Shown here piece after piece: positions 11,512 to 23,909 of a DNA stretch of 64,000 bases. This DNA comes from Paracentrotus lividus (taxonomy: Eukaryota > Echinodermata > Echinoidea > Camarodonta > Echinidae), in the NCBI GenBank assembly GCA_940671915.1, contig CALNVZ010003426.1, forward strand, positions 50,327,475-50,391,474, in the 5' to 3' direction. Numbering within the stretch: position 1 is the first letter of the stretch; every line of letters begins with the position of its first letter. The notes beneath the pieces were generated by a model. It saw only the letters and a list, made by a program, of their open reading frames with translations, made no database searches and had not been told where the DNA came from. Both the position numbers and the translations under genes were made by a program.

Positions 11512-12727
11512 TATAGTGGTACGGTCTATTGACGGTTTTCCTAATTAAATAATTATAATGTAAGTCAATATTAAAGAGGGCGCTAGGCTACTAATTGTCA
11601 GTGAAATGACAGAGTTTAGAAGGTTTTTATAGGTTTATCTATTTAAGTTCACATTAAATTAAGGGATCTTATTATGTATACACTGTAATTGTATTGGGTC
11701 GGGGGATCGTATTAAGCTATTTGGAGACGGTCCCTGCTAGAGCGGTAGTCGGCATTCATGACATTCGTACAGGTGCTATGTCGGTTAAAGGGGAAGTTCA
11801 CCCTGGAATTTTATTGGTCTTAAAAAATGCAGAAAAATAAAAGAAAAATATGAGTGAAGGTTTGGGGAAAATCGACCAAAATGTGATGAAGTTATGAATA
11901 TTCAAAGTTTTGATTCTGTGACGTCACATGCGAGCAGATCTCGTATGTGTTATGTAGTGTAAATTCCATAAAATGTCATTTTTTTCAGAAGAAAATAATT
12001 ATGTCACCTGTGCGGTCGATATACCATCAAACATATGTTCATATACATGACTATATCAAATTGACCCATTCCTTTATCAAGAACCATGACAAATAGACAA
12101 ATTTATGGAATTTACATACACTACCAATAGGAGAGCTGCTCGCATGTGACGTCACAGAATCAAAACTTTACATATTCATAACTTCGCTATTTTTCGGTTG
12201 ATTTTCTTCAAACTTTCACTAATATTTTTCTATTATTTTTCTTCATTTTTTAAAACCAATAAATTTCCAGGGTGAACTTCCCCTTTAAATGTATTTCTGT
12301 TAACAATAGTAATAGCATCCTGTCCTATTCATAGCTTTTCCAGGTGCAACGTTTTGGTAAATATTTAATTAGCGTCCCCTTGCATATTTCTGGTCATGTT
12401 AGACACGCCTACTTTTTGAACTTAAAAGCACGTGCTCTATTGTTTATTGTGCAATGTACTAGAGAGGCGAAAGGGTGCGTGGTGCTTTTATTGGTTAGTT
12501 TGTTTTACAGGAGGCGGGGCTTGTTGGACTCGATTCACTTTAGCATTACCGAAATTGATATATAGGCAAAGCTCATGTGTGGCTCGGTAGCCATTTTTTA
12601 TGTTCGAGCTTTCGAGAGAGCCATTTTTTATGTTTGAGCTTTCGAGGAGCCATTTTATGTTAGAGCTTTCGAGAGCCTTTTTATGTTCGAGCTTACGTTG
12701 GCCATGTTGAGTTAGCCATTTTTGTTG
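11512..12727 (+). repeat. Left LTR portion of the unassigned LTR element, with a MITE inside
   Basis: It is colinear with the right LTR (17582-18260) except for the MITE at 11789-12284. Near its end it has four ~30-bp repeats built on GAGCCATTTTATGTTCGAGC. After 12727 the sequence switches to an inverted LTR-end segment. Confidence 0.8.
11789..12284. mobile_element. TTAA-type foldback MITE inserted in the left LTR
   Basis: The 496-bp unit starts AGGGGAAGTTCACCCTGG and ends CCAGGGTGAACTTCCCCT. The arms continue inward through CTGTGACGTCACATGCGAGC. TTAA lies on both sides (11785-11788, 12285-12288). The right LTR has the unoccupied site, with a single TTAA at 17850-17853, which fixes both boundaries. 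A one-ended relative occurs at about 43731-43835. Confidence 0.95.
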
Positions 12728-13066
12728 ACGTACGAAACTCAAGTCAATCGAGTGGTGGTTCAGGCTTAATTCACCCCATCCGAGTACTACTCAAATGTAA
12801 GAGGACCGTCTCAGAGTAAGGTCTCCGAAACTAGTCTCCAAGTAGGTGGCGAAATAATAGTTTAACTTATAGGACTCGGAAACAAAAATGGCGCTGACAC
12901 ATTGAAGTAAAGTTCGGTTTGGTATTTATTAAATGTACGAAGAAATAAAATGACGAAGTCCACGTACAGTCACAAGCAAAGCGGCAGGTGCATTAATTAA
13001 ATATATAACAGTTTCAGAGGCTGGGCTTATAAAGACGCGAAAAACCATGCTTCATCCGCCAAAACA
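12728..13066 (-). repeat. Inverted LTR-end segment ending at an assembly gap
   Basis: Reverse complement of the right LTR end (from 12797 onward), preceded by about 70 bp of leader and primer-site sequence also seen at 16031-16105. It runs directly into the gap. Confidence 0.75.
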
Positions 13067-13599
13067 NNNNNNNNNNNNNNNNNNNNNNNNNNNNNNNNNN
13101 NNNNNNNNNNNNNNNNNNNNNNNNNNNNNNNNNNNNNNNNNNNNNNNNNNNNNNNNNNNNNNNNNNNNNNNNNNNNNNNNNNNNNNNNNNNNNNNNNNNN
13201 NNNNNNNNNNNNNNNNNNNNNNNNNNNNNNNNNNNNNNNNNNNNNNNNNNNNNNNNNNNNNNNNNNNNNNNNNNNNNNNNNNNNNNNNNNNNNNNNNNNN
13301 NNNNNNNNNNNNNNNNNNNNNNNNNNNNNNNNNNNNNNNNNNNNNNNNNNNNNNNNNNNNNNNNNNNNNNNNNNNNNNNNNNNNNNNNNNNNNNNNNNNN
13401 NNNNNNNNNNNNNNNNNNNNNNNNNNNNNNNNNNNNNNNNNNNNNNNNNNNNNNNNNNNNNNNNNNNNNNNNNNNNNNNNNNNNNNNNNNNNNNNNNNNN
13501 NNNNNNNNNNNNNNNNNNNNNNNNNNNNNNNNNNNNNNNNNNNNNNNNNNNNNNNNNNNNNNNNNNNNNNNNNNNNNNNNNNNNNNNNNNNNNNNNNNN
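13067..13599. other. Assembly gap (533 N)
   Basis: Unknown bases. It is followed by a short TA repeat at 13600-13616. Confidence 1.
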
Positions 13600-13616
13600 A
13601 TATATATATATATATA

Positions 13617-16018
13617 AACCATATGCGAACATAAAATGAATTATCTAAAGAGTTTAAATATCTACAGCATTATGAAGTGATTAATATTTCAAATGCTAAC
13701 CAGCATTCTACACAACACAACCTGCAAATAATTTAGCTTCCAATGGGACCAACCTCCCATTCTAAAGCTATACACACTGATCTCTGTATCAGTGGCTTTA
13801 TCTTACACAAACCCTCATAATATAATACTTCATACGACCATAGTCCTGATAGTAACGCCCAGCCTAAAAAGACATGTCCATACACCAATTAAGTTCAATG
13901 TTTAACAACCCCCAAAACCCAGCTGAAAATTCCGAAGTTGCATTTAAACGTAATACCACATTATCAACCACATACAGCTGCAAACCAACATTAGTCAGTA
14001 CTTAAAAATGGCTGTCTGTCGCCCTCTTGGTTGATGAGGAAACTTCTCAATAATAATTAGCGAAACCAGCTTTAACCTACCTCAAAATAAATTAAGATAA
14101 TCTATAGTCTCATTGCAATATAATTCTTCCATTAGATTTTTAAAATTTTGTTTAGTAGAATTTTAGACCCCTTTTGGTTATGCCACCTTGACTTGCTGTA
14201 GGTGCTCAGACACTTTTCTCTATTGACTTTCCATTGGAAGAAAACTGCTGCAATAATAGGTATACTTCACCAGATTGCAAGGCAATTATGAATTGACCAT
14301 GCATAAAGTGTAAGTGATTATCAACCAGACTTTAAAAAGAGTAATCCATTCAATCAATTGCCAATTATCCAAACTAGTCCACATAAAGACACTACAAATG
14401 TTATATTCTTAAATACGATTAGAAACCAAAAATAATCCACGAAATACAATTTAAATTTCCATTTACCGAAATTCAATAAGATTATCCTAGTTAATAGCAA
14501 CTAACGGACCCCATAAAATACCGTCATCAGAAATAAAATGTGTCTCTCTGTGAGTGATTGAGAAGCAAGAGTACTTTCAATACCACAGCCTCCCATATTA
14601 GACACACAATAAATCTTAGCCGGGTAGAAAAAATGGGGACCCGTTGAACTATCACAATGTCTTTGAAAAAAACCCTGACCAATAAGCACCTAATTGTCCA
14701 GATTATTATTTATCACTGTATTCAAACTTTCACAAGTATCCCCTAAACAAATCTAAGTACCCTAAAAGCCAAATATATATTTATATTTTATTCCTACTTT
14801 TTTTAAAAGGATTTAAGATGTTTTTTAAAAAGTCTAATCTAAATTTAGCTAATTACTTAATCAGTTGATGATATTCCTAATATTTACTTACCCTAACAAC
14901 TAGACGGGGTCATTCATCCTCCCCTACTTGTTATAGGCATTTATGTCAGATCATGCCTCAATAAAGTGTATCGCGGTATTTATAAACTTGTGAATTGTAT
15001 TATATGATCCTAGTGGTTAATCTGACCTTATTAGAGAGTTTATCAAAAAGTCCTAAGTACATGAATAAAAAAACAAACAGGGGTAAAATAAGAAACTAAC
15101 ACTGCCAAAATCGCATCTATCCGGCTTACTCTACAAGTATGCCAATATCCTGTCCATACCAACTAGACATTCAATCTCATCATTCACATCACTTTTATCA
15201 GAGGGACATATTAAGTTTAATATTAAATATTAAGGGGCAAAAATTCATAGTCAATGTTCAATGTTTAGACATCTGTTACAGGTAAAGCGTTCATGAGTAT
15301 CATGCTCTATTATTAATTGGGAGTGATTAAATTAAATGCTCACATATATACTCATCGATATCGTCGAACTGCTGTAACTCACACCTCACTTGATCCATCC
15401 GGTCGAGATCCTCAAGTCACAGCCCTCGGCGGGTCGAGCTCTGTCCTACGGTAGACCAGGTCACCGCCAATCAATCTCCGTCTCTTCCCAACTCCGGTTG
15501 AAGGGTGTCAGCCAGCTAACAGCAGATGACGCAGACATCGCGAGAGATCAACACTGGAAACAGCATACTTCAAGGAAATGACTACTTCTGTCTTCCTCAC
15601 AGGAATCGACCCGCTTTCCCGGTGAGATGCAGATATATGTCGCACACGCCAATCGGAAATACTTATTTAAGGTAGCCACTTTCAGTAGAGTCCATAGCCC
15701 ACAGCGATCAAAGAGATCCCAAACTCTTTATCTAGGTGCCGATTTTCTCCTGCTTCCACCGATCCCCAGTTCCTGCGAAAACGTACCGACAAATCAGCAG
15801 AGCCCTTGCCGACAAACGACGAGGATTCCAATAACAATTACAAAAACATAACATGCAACTTCAATGTATGCTAAAAGCGTTCAAGACGGTGTAACGGGAC
15901 ACGTCAAAAAAAGAATGAAACTGCACCGAGTGTATGATCAATATACAAGTTGTAATGTCAAAATAATTCAACTTACGTTGTGTGCCAAGAGTCCAATATA
16001 ATCGATGACGACGATGAC
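13617..16018. other. Internal sequence of the LTR element, no recognised gene
   Basis: From 15390 to 16018 the sequence is less AT-rich and would be the leader side of an inverted copy. The rest is AT-rich with no motif I can name. Confidence 0.4.
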
Positions 16019-16505
16019 GACGACGATAACGATGATGACGTACGAAACTCAAGTCCAATCGAGTGGTGGTTCAGGCTTAATTCACCCCATCCGAGTACTA
16101 CCAAATGTAAGAGGACCGTCTCAGAGTAAGGCTCCGAAACTAGTCTCCAAGTAGGTGGCGAAATAATAGTTTAACTTATAGGACTCGGAAACAAAAATGG
16201 CGGCTGACACATTGAAGTAAAGTTCGGTTTCGATTTATTAAATGTAGAACGAAGAAATAAAATGACGAAAGTCCACGTACAGTCACAAGCAAAGCGGTAA
16301 AGGTGCACATTAAATTAAATATAAAACAGTTTCAGAGGCTGGGCTTATAAAGACGCGAAAAACCATGCTTCGATCCACCCAACAAAATGGCTAACTCAAC
16401 ATGGCCAACGTAAGCTCGAAACATAAAAGGCCTCGAAAGCTCTAACATAAAGCTCCTCGAAGCTCAAAACATAAAAATGAGCTCGTCTCGAAAAGCAAAT
16501 CGAAC
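16019..16505 (-). repeat. Second inverted LTR-end segment with primer-site match
   Basis: On the minus strand the LTR end (…CTCTTACA, boundary at 16106) is followed two bases later by TGGTAGTACTCGGATGGGG (16085-16103), the complement of a CCA-ended tRNA tail. This is the expected place for a primer-binding site. I cannot name the tRNA. Confidence 0.7.
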
Positions 16506-17569
16506 AATCTCTCTCCTTTATTCACATGTTATATATATTTCATGCTATATATGTATGCTCTACTGGCATACGGGATTTGTATATGTATTTCATGTCATAT
16601 ATGTATACTTCCTACATGTCTGCTAGCATACGTCTTCTAGTTTTTGTTGGCCGTGTTAATATTTACGAGTAAAGTGTCTGTGCGGTTACAGGTAGACATC
16701 GACTTCGGCATCGTTGAGGGAGGACTGGGACACCGGCTCCGGATCCATGTAGAAGTACATGTTGTCCTATAATTCTCACAGGCAAACATTTTACTATAAT
16801 TATTCCTTAACCCATGCTTCTTGTACATATTGTAAATATTTTCCATATAAAAAAAAAAAGGAACAATCTTTCTTTGCTTATTTCCACGTTTAACAGTGGA
16901 AATGTTAATTGTGACAAATAACAAAATTGGGTTTTATTTCTGGATATTTTTGATAATTGATAGGTTAGGGTGATGTTTATCACAAGTAGGGGAGGATGGA
17001 GGTTGCCGTCTACTGGAGTTAGGGCATGCATAAAATTGGTATTTCGAATTGCATTTTAGTGGATGTTTCAGATTAATTGCGGTTTGGTCCGGGCAGGATT
17101 ACAATGATCTTTTTAGTATTATCATTATTATAAAGCATGCTGTGTATAAATGTTCATGTGTAAACCCGAGCAGGGTTATAATGTTTTTGGTAGTATGTGT
17201 AAAATGTAAATATTTTTGGAAGTTGTAGTCATAGTTGCAGCCAGGTATGCGTATGTGGCTGTGTAGGCGGCCTTCGTCCACTCTACTGGGGTGGATGGAT
17301 GTTGTCTTTTGAGGCCTTTATTGGCCAACACTTATCTTCTTTTGTGGAGGTGGCGGGGTCGTCCTGCACTGCCATATTGATACAATGGGTCATGGATTGG
17401 AAATAGTAGTTATTTGAAGTTTGGAGAGGTATAGCCTTCATTTTGATAACTGTATTGTTGATATTTGCATTTGGAAAGAATGAGAGGACAAACAAACTAG
17501 TTTTTGAAGAAAAAAAATACTATACTGATATTAATTTTCTTTTGCGATCTCCAGGCGAAAGACCGCTTT
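16506..17569 (+). other. Internal region upstream of the right LTR
   Basis: It contains tandem ~55-bp units near 16530-16640 with GCATACG ends. No retroviral protein motif is evident. Confidence 0.4.
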
Positions 17570-17581
17570 AGTAGGGGAGAT
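17570..17581 (+). other. Polypurine tract
   Basis: AGTAGGGGAGAT directly precedes the right LTR, as expected for plus-strand priming in an LTR element. Confidence 0.65.
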
Positions 17582-18530
17582 TGTAGTGGTACGGTCTATT
17601 GACGGTTTTCCTAATTAAATAATTATAATGTAAGTCAATAGAGGGCGCTAGGCTACTAATTGTCAGTGAAATGACAGAGTTTAGAAGGTTTTTATAGGTT
17701 TATCTATTTAAGTTCACATTAAATTAAGGGATCTTATTATGTATACACTGTAATTGTATTGGGTCGGGGGATCGTATTAAGCTATTTGGAGACGGTCCCT
17801 GCTAGAGCGGTAGTCGGCATTCATGACATTCGTACAGGTGCTATGTCGGTTAAATGTATTTCTGTTAACAATAGTAATAGCATCCTGTCCTATTCATAGC
17901 TTTTCCAGGTGCAACGTTTTGGTAAATATTTAATTAGCGTCCCCTTGCATATTTCTGGTCATGTTAGACACGCCTACTTTTGGAACCTAAAAGCACGTGC
18001 TCTATTGTTTATTGTGCAATGTACTAGAGAGGCGAAAGGGTGCGTGGTGCTTTTATTGGTTAGTTTGTTATACAGGAGGCGGGGCTTGTTGGACTCGATT
18101 CACTTTAGCATTACCGAAATTGATATATAGGCAAAGCTCATGTGTGGCTCGGTAGCCATTTTGTGTTAGAGCTTTCGAGGAGCCATTTTATGTTAGAGCT
18201 TTCGAGAGCCTTTTTATATTCGAGCTTACGTTGGCCATGTTGAGTTAGCCATTTTTGTTGCGGATCGAAGCATGGTTTTTCGCGTCTTTATAAGCCCAGC
18301 CTCTGAAACTGTTTATATTTAATTAATGCACCTTTACCGCTTTGCTTGTGACTGTACGTGGACTTCGTCATTTTATTTCTTCGTTCTACATTTAATAAAT
18401 ACCAAACCGAACTTTACGTCAATGTGTCAGCCGCCAGTTTTGTTTCCTGAGTCCTATAAGTTAAACTTTTATTTCGCCACCTACTTGGAGACTAGTTTCG
18501 GAGACCTTACTCCGAGACGGTCCTCTTACA
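17582..18530 (+). repeat. Right LTR (949 bp)
   Basis: It starts TGTAGTGGTACGG and ends CGGTCCTCTTACA, with TG/CA termini. It lacks the MITE found in the left copy. It contains AATAAA-like signals near 18395 and abuts decayed LINE sequence after the CTCG duplication. Confidence 0.85.
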
Positions 18531-18535
18531 CTCGT

Positions 18536-19295
18536 AAAAATTTGTCTTATAGTACTCATCAACAACTTCAACAATTGCATCGATTTCATCAGGAAGGATA
18601 TTTATCACTTGAAATTTTTCACAAATAAACTCTTCAAAATCATTTAAAAACAACGCAAAAAGAATAGGTGACAGATTTTCTCCTTGACGTACTCCTATGT
18701 TACAATTAGATAATTCAGATTTATCAGATCCAGAAATAACACATGACTTCGCCTGGTATTACATATGATTAATCACTTTAAAGAAGTTACCATCGACATT
18801 ATTTTTCAATAGTTTAATCCACAGAGAAGTCCTGTCAACTAGATCAAATGCTTTCTTATAATCAATGAAAGCGCAGTAAACTCTCTCTTTTCTTGACAAA
18901 TGTAGGTCGATTAGTGAGTGAAGTACAAATATATGATCAAGTGTAAAAGCAACCTGTTCATCTCCTAACATATCATTATCTTCTAGATAAGAATTTAAAC
19001 GCTCGTTTAAAACTTCAGTAAATAATTTCCCCATACAACTTAGCAAACTTATGCCTTTATAATTGTTATAATCACTTGGACTTCCTCTTTTCTTATAAAG
19101 GGGACAAATTAGACCAATTGTCCAGTCCTTTGGAACAATTCCACTGTCTAATACAATGTTTAAAAAAATTACGATAGTACTCAGTAATGATTTCGAACTA
19201 CATTTGAATAACTCATTAATTAACATATCTTCACCGTGAGCTTTTCCATTTTCAGACGTTTAATTTGCCTGATAACTTATTCCATATCAATAGGC
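18536..19295 (-). pseudogene. LINE reverse transcriptase fragment
   Basis: The minus strand encodes non-LTR reverse transcriptase blocks in order: IKRLKMEKAHGEDMLINELF, then WTIGLICPLYKKRGSPSDYN, NNYKGISLLSCMGKLFTEVL, FIDYKKAFDLVDRTSLW and, after a frame change near 18760, NIGVRQGENLSPILFALFLN. The FxDYKKAFD block carries the first catalytic Asp; the ADD block is not visible. The copy lacks endonuclease and 3' end. It ends at the LTR element's target duplication, so that insertion may have split it. I can place it in the CR1/L2/RTE-like group only broadly. Confidence 0.75.
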
Positions 19296-19575
19296 CTGTT
19301 TAAACATTTAACCTACCTAGTGGAAGTGGAGCTGCCAACCATTTGACCTTTGATCTTTAAAATTTGGCTATAATATCGATAGTATCGAACAATATCGATA
19401 CATTTTTGTATTTCATATATATATTATTATTAAAAAAAAAATTTCAGATCGCTCGAATTACAAGCGCAGGCACCGATGACTTGAGTGGATTTTTTTCCAA
19501 GGATCAAAGAAACCTTGAATTTTTAACCAAAATATTGGTTTTCCCCTAACTCTTAAAATGTTTCAGATGTGGAGT

Positions 19576-19741
19576 ATAAAGCAAATGATCACCTCTTGTG
19601 ACAGGCAAACTATCACTTCCTCGGAAAGCTGGATGTACACGCTATCTCTTCTAAGCTTTGCTTCGGAGGAGATAGCTATCCAGCTTTCCTGAGAAGTGAT
19701 AGTTTGCCTATCATTTGAATAAACGGTGATTATTTGCTTAT
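19576..19741. mobile_element. Short foldback MITE (166 bp)
   Basis: TAAAGCAAATGATCACC at the left matches the reverse complement of the right end. The arms continue through GGCAAACTATCACTTC and GGAAAGCTGGAT, leaving almost no loop. The target duplication is unclear. Confidence 0.65.
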
Positions 19742-20177
19742 CTTCAATAGCAGTCTGAATTCATCAAAATTATGAAGATTTTTTTTTTTCTCTAAAATTC
19801 CATTAATTGTGCAATTGTTATTCTCGAGCTCGTTTATCTTGGGCATTGTAATTGCTTTCTTGGTACAAAACACCAAACATCAAGTTCATAATTTGCTTTA
19901 AAAACGCAAGCGGGAGCGAAGCGCCGTTCCAAGTAGCAGTTGTCTCTTATGCTCGATATTTATTGGCTTAAATATTTATATTTTGTTTAGTCCTATTCCA
20001 TATTCTTGTACATCTTGGACCGAATTCGATTTATACTAGGCCTAATGACATGTACATTGAATCTGTGGGTCCTATTTCTTTTATTTGTCGTGTTTAATAA
20101 TCGTAGCCGTCTTGACCCCTGTATTCGCTAATATGGTGAGGTTTTGGGCCGATTGCTATATTTTAATACTCAAGTTG

Positions 20178-20179
<2 letters not shown>

Positions 20180-20240
<61 letters not shown>

Positions 20241-20251
20241 GGGGGGGGGGG
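20180..20251. repeat. T60-G12 homopolymer junction
   Basis: About 60 T followed by 12 G, the twin of 414-487. It lies just left of the 3' end of the minus-strand LINE. Confidence 0.9.
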
Positions 20252-20698
20252 CGTTCCCCTTTTAAATCCGCGCCTAAACAGTCGAATATTTATATATATA
20301 TTTTTAATGTGTATTACCGAACATATTCAATTCAATTCAATTCAAAGATGTTTTATTTCCAAATCGTTAAAAATACATAAGCATACATGTATAATATATA
20401 AAAATCCATAAATCATTTAATGAATTCATTGAAAAGGAAAAAGGAAACTTACAGAAAGCAAAGCTTGTAAATAATGAAGTTCCTTAATGTACAATAATAC
20501 AATTAAATATGGACAATGTACACAAATATATATTGCCGGTATACAAAACAGTAATAACAAGATACAAAGTTATAACGTAAATTACAGGTTACTTAAATAC
20601 AAATCATAGTGCGAAATACAAATTATACAAAATACATAATCCTATGAAGGGAGCGATAGGGGGAATAGGAGGGGGGGGGTAAAGTACACTGTAGATAG

Positions 20699-20956
20699 TT
20701 AAAGAGCATAGCTTGATAGCAAGTTAGATTTCATCTTGTATTTGAATGAGTTGAGATTATTGCACGAGGAAATATTATTATTTAAAGAATTCCATATTCG
20801 AGGTCCTTGATGTTTGATTAGTTTTAAAGATCGTTCGTTTTTAATTAGGGTAATGAAGTTTATAACTAGAGCGAGTGGCATAACAATGAATCTGCATATT
20901 AAATTTGAAAAGCGAAGAAATATTAGTGGGTAATATTGCATTCTATTTTTAAACAT
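20699..20956 (-). pseudogene. LINE C-terminal tail
   Basis: HQGPRIWNSLNNNISSCNNL and NSFKYKMKSNLLSSYAL form the GPxIWNSL...FKxxLKxxLL tail typical of CR1/Jockey-group polyproteins. It ends at a stop codon at 20699, followed by a 3' UTR of about 370 bp. Confidence 0.8.
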
Positions 20957-21208
20957 TATAATAGCAATTTGATAAACATTTATATCAAATACGTTGAGAG
21001 TCTTTAGTCTAAAAAATAATGGTTTAGAGTGAGCCAGAAAGTGTGAAGATGTACAAATTCTTAAGGCTTTTTCTGAAGTTTAAATATTGGTTCTAATTTG
21101 GTCGAACCAGTACAAGCCCAGGTCGTATGCAATATTGAAGGTACGGTAAAATCAATGAATTGTATAACATGAATAATTGTTTTTCAGGTAAAACTGGTCG
21201 TAGTTTGA

Positions 21209-21982
21209 CTAAAATTCGATACATTTGGATACTTTGTTACAAATTTCTGCTCTTACATTTTTAAAATTGATTTGATCGTCAAAAATAATACCAAGAAATT
21301 TTACATGTTTTGAAAACTTGAGTTGGTTACCATTCATTAATATTTTTGAATTATTTTGATCATGCAAATCATTCTTTTTTGCAAAATATACAATATTTGT
21401 TTTTCTCAAAGTTGACAATTAATTTATTTGCTCTAAATCAGTCATTGATTTTTCGAAGTTCGTAGTTTGTTGAGCGTATCAAATCATGAATATTTGGATC
21501 AGAAGCTATAAAGTGGTGTCGTCAGCAAATAATATCATTTGAAAAAAGTTTGATACATTACACAAATCATTAATATATAATAGAAAAATTAATGGACCTA
21601 GGATCGAACCTTGAGGAATTCCTGATGTTATATCTAAAAAGGTGGAAGTGTGATTGTTATAAGAGGTACATTGCGTTCTATTGGTGAGATAACTGCGGAA
21701 CCATTGTAATGGAATACCTTAATACCAAAACTGTTTAATTATACAAAAGAATTTCATGATTTATTAAGTCAAAAGCTTTTGACAGATCTAAAATATTCCA
21801 AAAGTATGCAGACCGTTATTAATCTTTGACATTAATCGGTCATGTAAGTCAATAACGGCAAGATCACATGAATAGTGTGGTCTGAAACCATATTGACAAT
21901 TATTTAATAAAGAATATTGATTGAGGTGGTTAAAAAGTCTTGTGTGAATGATTCTTTCTAATATTTTAGAAAAACATGGCAA
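21209..21982 (-). pseudogene. LINE reverse transcriptase core, several frames
   Basis: Visible blocks are LERIIHTRLFNHLNQ and NCQYGFRPHYSCDLAV (21788-21982), GIPQGSILGPLIFLLYINDL (about 21560-21625), the catalytic FADD box (MILFADDTT, about 21510-21540) and the thumb block HVKFLGIIFDDQINF. They lie in different frames, so this copy cannot make an intact enzyme. The ADD box confirms a true reverse transcriptase. Confidence 0.85.
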
Positions 21983-22053
21983 TAAAGATATGGTCTATAG
22001 TTGAAATAAGATGAGGGTCTCCTTTCTTAAAAATAGGTATGATTTTACTAACT

Positions 22054-23745
22054 TTAAGGAATTGTTGGGACATTACCTGTGGTGAGAGATAAATTAAAGA
22101 TATATGACAAAGGCATGGCAATTAAATGGATTATTTTTTTTTCGATAACTTTAGAGCTGATGTCATCAATACCGACACTGGTGCTATTTTTCAGATTTTT
22201 AACTATGTTTATCAGTTCATTTTCATTAGTTGGATTAAAATAGATTGAGTGAGTCCATTGATCAGGTAGATAGGATGAGAAATGCTTAGAAGAGGGTTCT
22301 GTTGTATTTTTTTCTTGGAGGTTGATAGCAATGTTAGTAAAATAAATATTAAATTCTTCTGCAATGGTTTGAGGATTTGAAATTTTGCTTCCATGTTTTA
22401 AGAAATATGATGGACCTTTCTTTTTAGAATAATAATAATACTGGCGACGGGCATTTCTCAAAATTCTGTTCAAACTGTTTCTATACTTTTTATAACGACG
22501 TTCTAAGTTGGTATTTGAAAAATTCCTGCAAAAGCTTTTATATAATCTATCTTTTTTATGAATACATTTTAATAATGATCTAGTTATCCAGGGTTTTCTC
22601 GGAATATTCTTCTTATTTCTTTTTTTGTAAACAAAGTGTTTATCATACAGTTTTTTTAATTTGACAAGAAAAGCATCATATGCATTATCAACCATAGATA
22701 TCGACAGTATTTCGTTCCAATCAGTGACTGATAAATCTTGTTTTAAAGCATTGATTGTATTATCATTAATTTTTCTAAAATACACATCTGAATTAACAGT
22801 AAGATCATTATTTATTTTGGATTTTGAATTTGTTGTCATGAGAAAAATAGGTATAAAATGATCAGTTAAGTCACTATAAAATATGCCAGGTTGAAATTCG
22901 GGAGACAATACATTAGTGAAAATATTATCAATTAAGGTAATGGATGAATTTGAGATTCGAGTTGGTTTATCAATCATTGGTTGGAACGAATTGTTATATA
23001 CAACATTGACAAAATCATTAATGCATTTTAAAGATGATTGATGTAGTATATTTATGTTCATATCACCCATAATATAAACATCTTTGTTTTCTCTCTGTAT
23101 CTTTTCCAGGCAATCATTAAAACATTCATTAAATTTATATATGGCTTGTTTAGGGTCTCTATAAATGACACCAACTACAATGTTTTTATTCTTAGGAATC
23201 TGGATTTCTATAAATAGGGATTCACAGAGGTCAGGGGGGAGAGATATATCAGATCGAATGAACATTTCAAAGGAATCCAGTATAAGTATACCAACCCCTC
23301 CACCTCGACTTTTTATTCTATCTGTGTGGTAGAAGGTATAGCCATCAGTATCAAATAATAGGGGGGTGTTACTATGAATCCAGGTTTCAGTAAAGCCAAT
23401 AATTGAAAATTTCACCTTTAATTGATCTAAAAATGTAAATATGGCATCTTGGTTTTTGTTTAAACTCCTTGAGTTAAAATGAATAAGATTAAATGCATTA
23501 CATGTATTACAGTCATTGAAAGATTTATTGAAATCTTGAGCTAACCAATATTTACAGTTGGTGGGATATCTAAAAAAAATTTCATCCGGGTCAACATCAT
23601 TAAGAACAGATTCATGATTATCAGACAGATCTAGAGGACATTCAGAATTCAGTACATTAATATCAGAGGCTATGGAATTTGGAGTGTCATATTCAAGCTC
23701 ATGCTGTAGATCAGTATTCGAAATAGAGTGGAATGGGAAGATATC
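22054..23745 (-). pseudogene. LINE endonuclease and start of reverse transcriptase
   Basis: One frame stays open from just after a stop near 23748 to 22054. It shows NLIHFNSRSLNKN at the start of the endonuclease, then IGFTETWI, SRGGGVGILI, VVGVIYRDP, the metal-binding YIMGDMNINIL, TLIDNIFTN and SDLTDHFIPIF. These are the ordered motifs of the LINE APE-type endonuclease, which nicks target DNA. A linker (KPWITRSLLKCIHKKDRLYK) leads to the first reverse-transcriptase block (LKNSTSVGIDDISSKVIEK). A frame break follows at about 22055. Confidence 0.85.
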
Positions 23746-23862
23746 TAATTAAAAAAGTATAAATTATGTACCGAATTAAACATGAAAAAAAAGGAGAAAA
23801 TGTTTAAATACGAACGAGATTATTAAACTACAAACATTACTTTTATTCCCAATACTGGCGTT

Positions 23863-23909
<47 letters not shown>

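Larger units (their letters stand above)
11512..18530 (+). mobile_element. LTR retrotransposon, family unassigned, rearranged
   Basis: The element is flanked by CTCG at 11508-11511 and 18531-18534. The left LTR begins TATAGTGGTACGG and the right LTR is TGTAGTGGTACGG to CTCTTACA. A purine tract (GTAGGGGAGA) precedes the right LTR. A CCA-ended primer-site match lies at 16085-16103 next to an inverted LTR end. The internal region has no gag or pol that I can recognise, and holds a 533-base gap and two inverted LTR-end segments, so the copy is broken or non-autonomous. The LTRs are still very similar, so the insertion is fairly young. Confidence 0.75.
20325..23748 (-). mobile_element. CR1/Jockey-group LINE, 5'-truncated copy
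   Basis: The minus strand runs from an apurinic endonuclease through reverse transcriptase to a C-terminal tail and a short (GAATT)n 3' end at 20325-20345. An AATAAA lies just before that repeat. There is no start codon at the 5' edge, so the copy is truncated there, and several frame changes separate the domains between 20700 and 22060. Key catalytic blocks can still be read, so it is only moderately old. It lies in the first intron of the FN3 gene, in the same orientation. Confidence 0.9.

Noticed and set aside
12344-12565. 73-codon ORF, nearly repeated at 17909-18130
   Set aside because: It lies inside both LTR copies of one element, so its repetition is explained by the LTR; no domain is recognisable.
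13014-13634. Long ORFs across 13067-13599
   Set aside because: They consist of unknown residues from an assembly gap; the same applies at 33171-33764.
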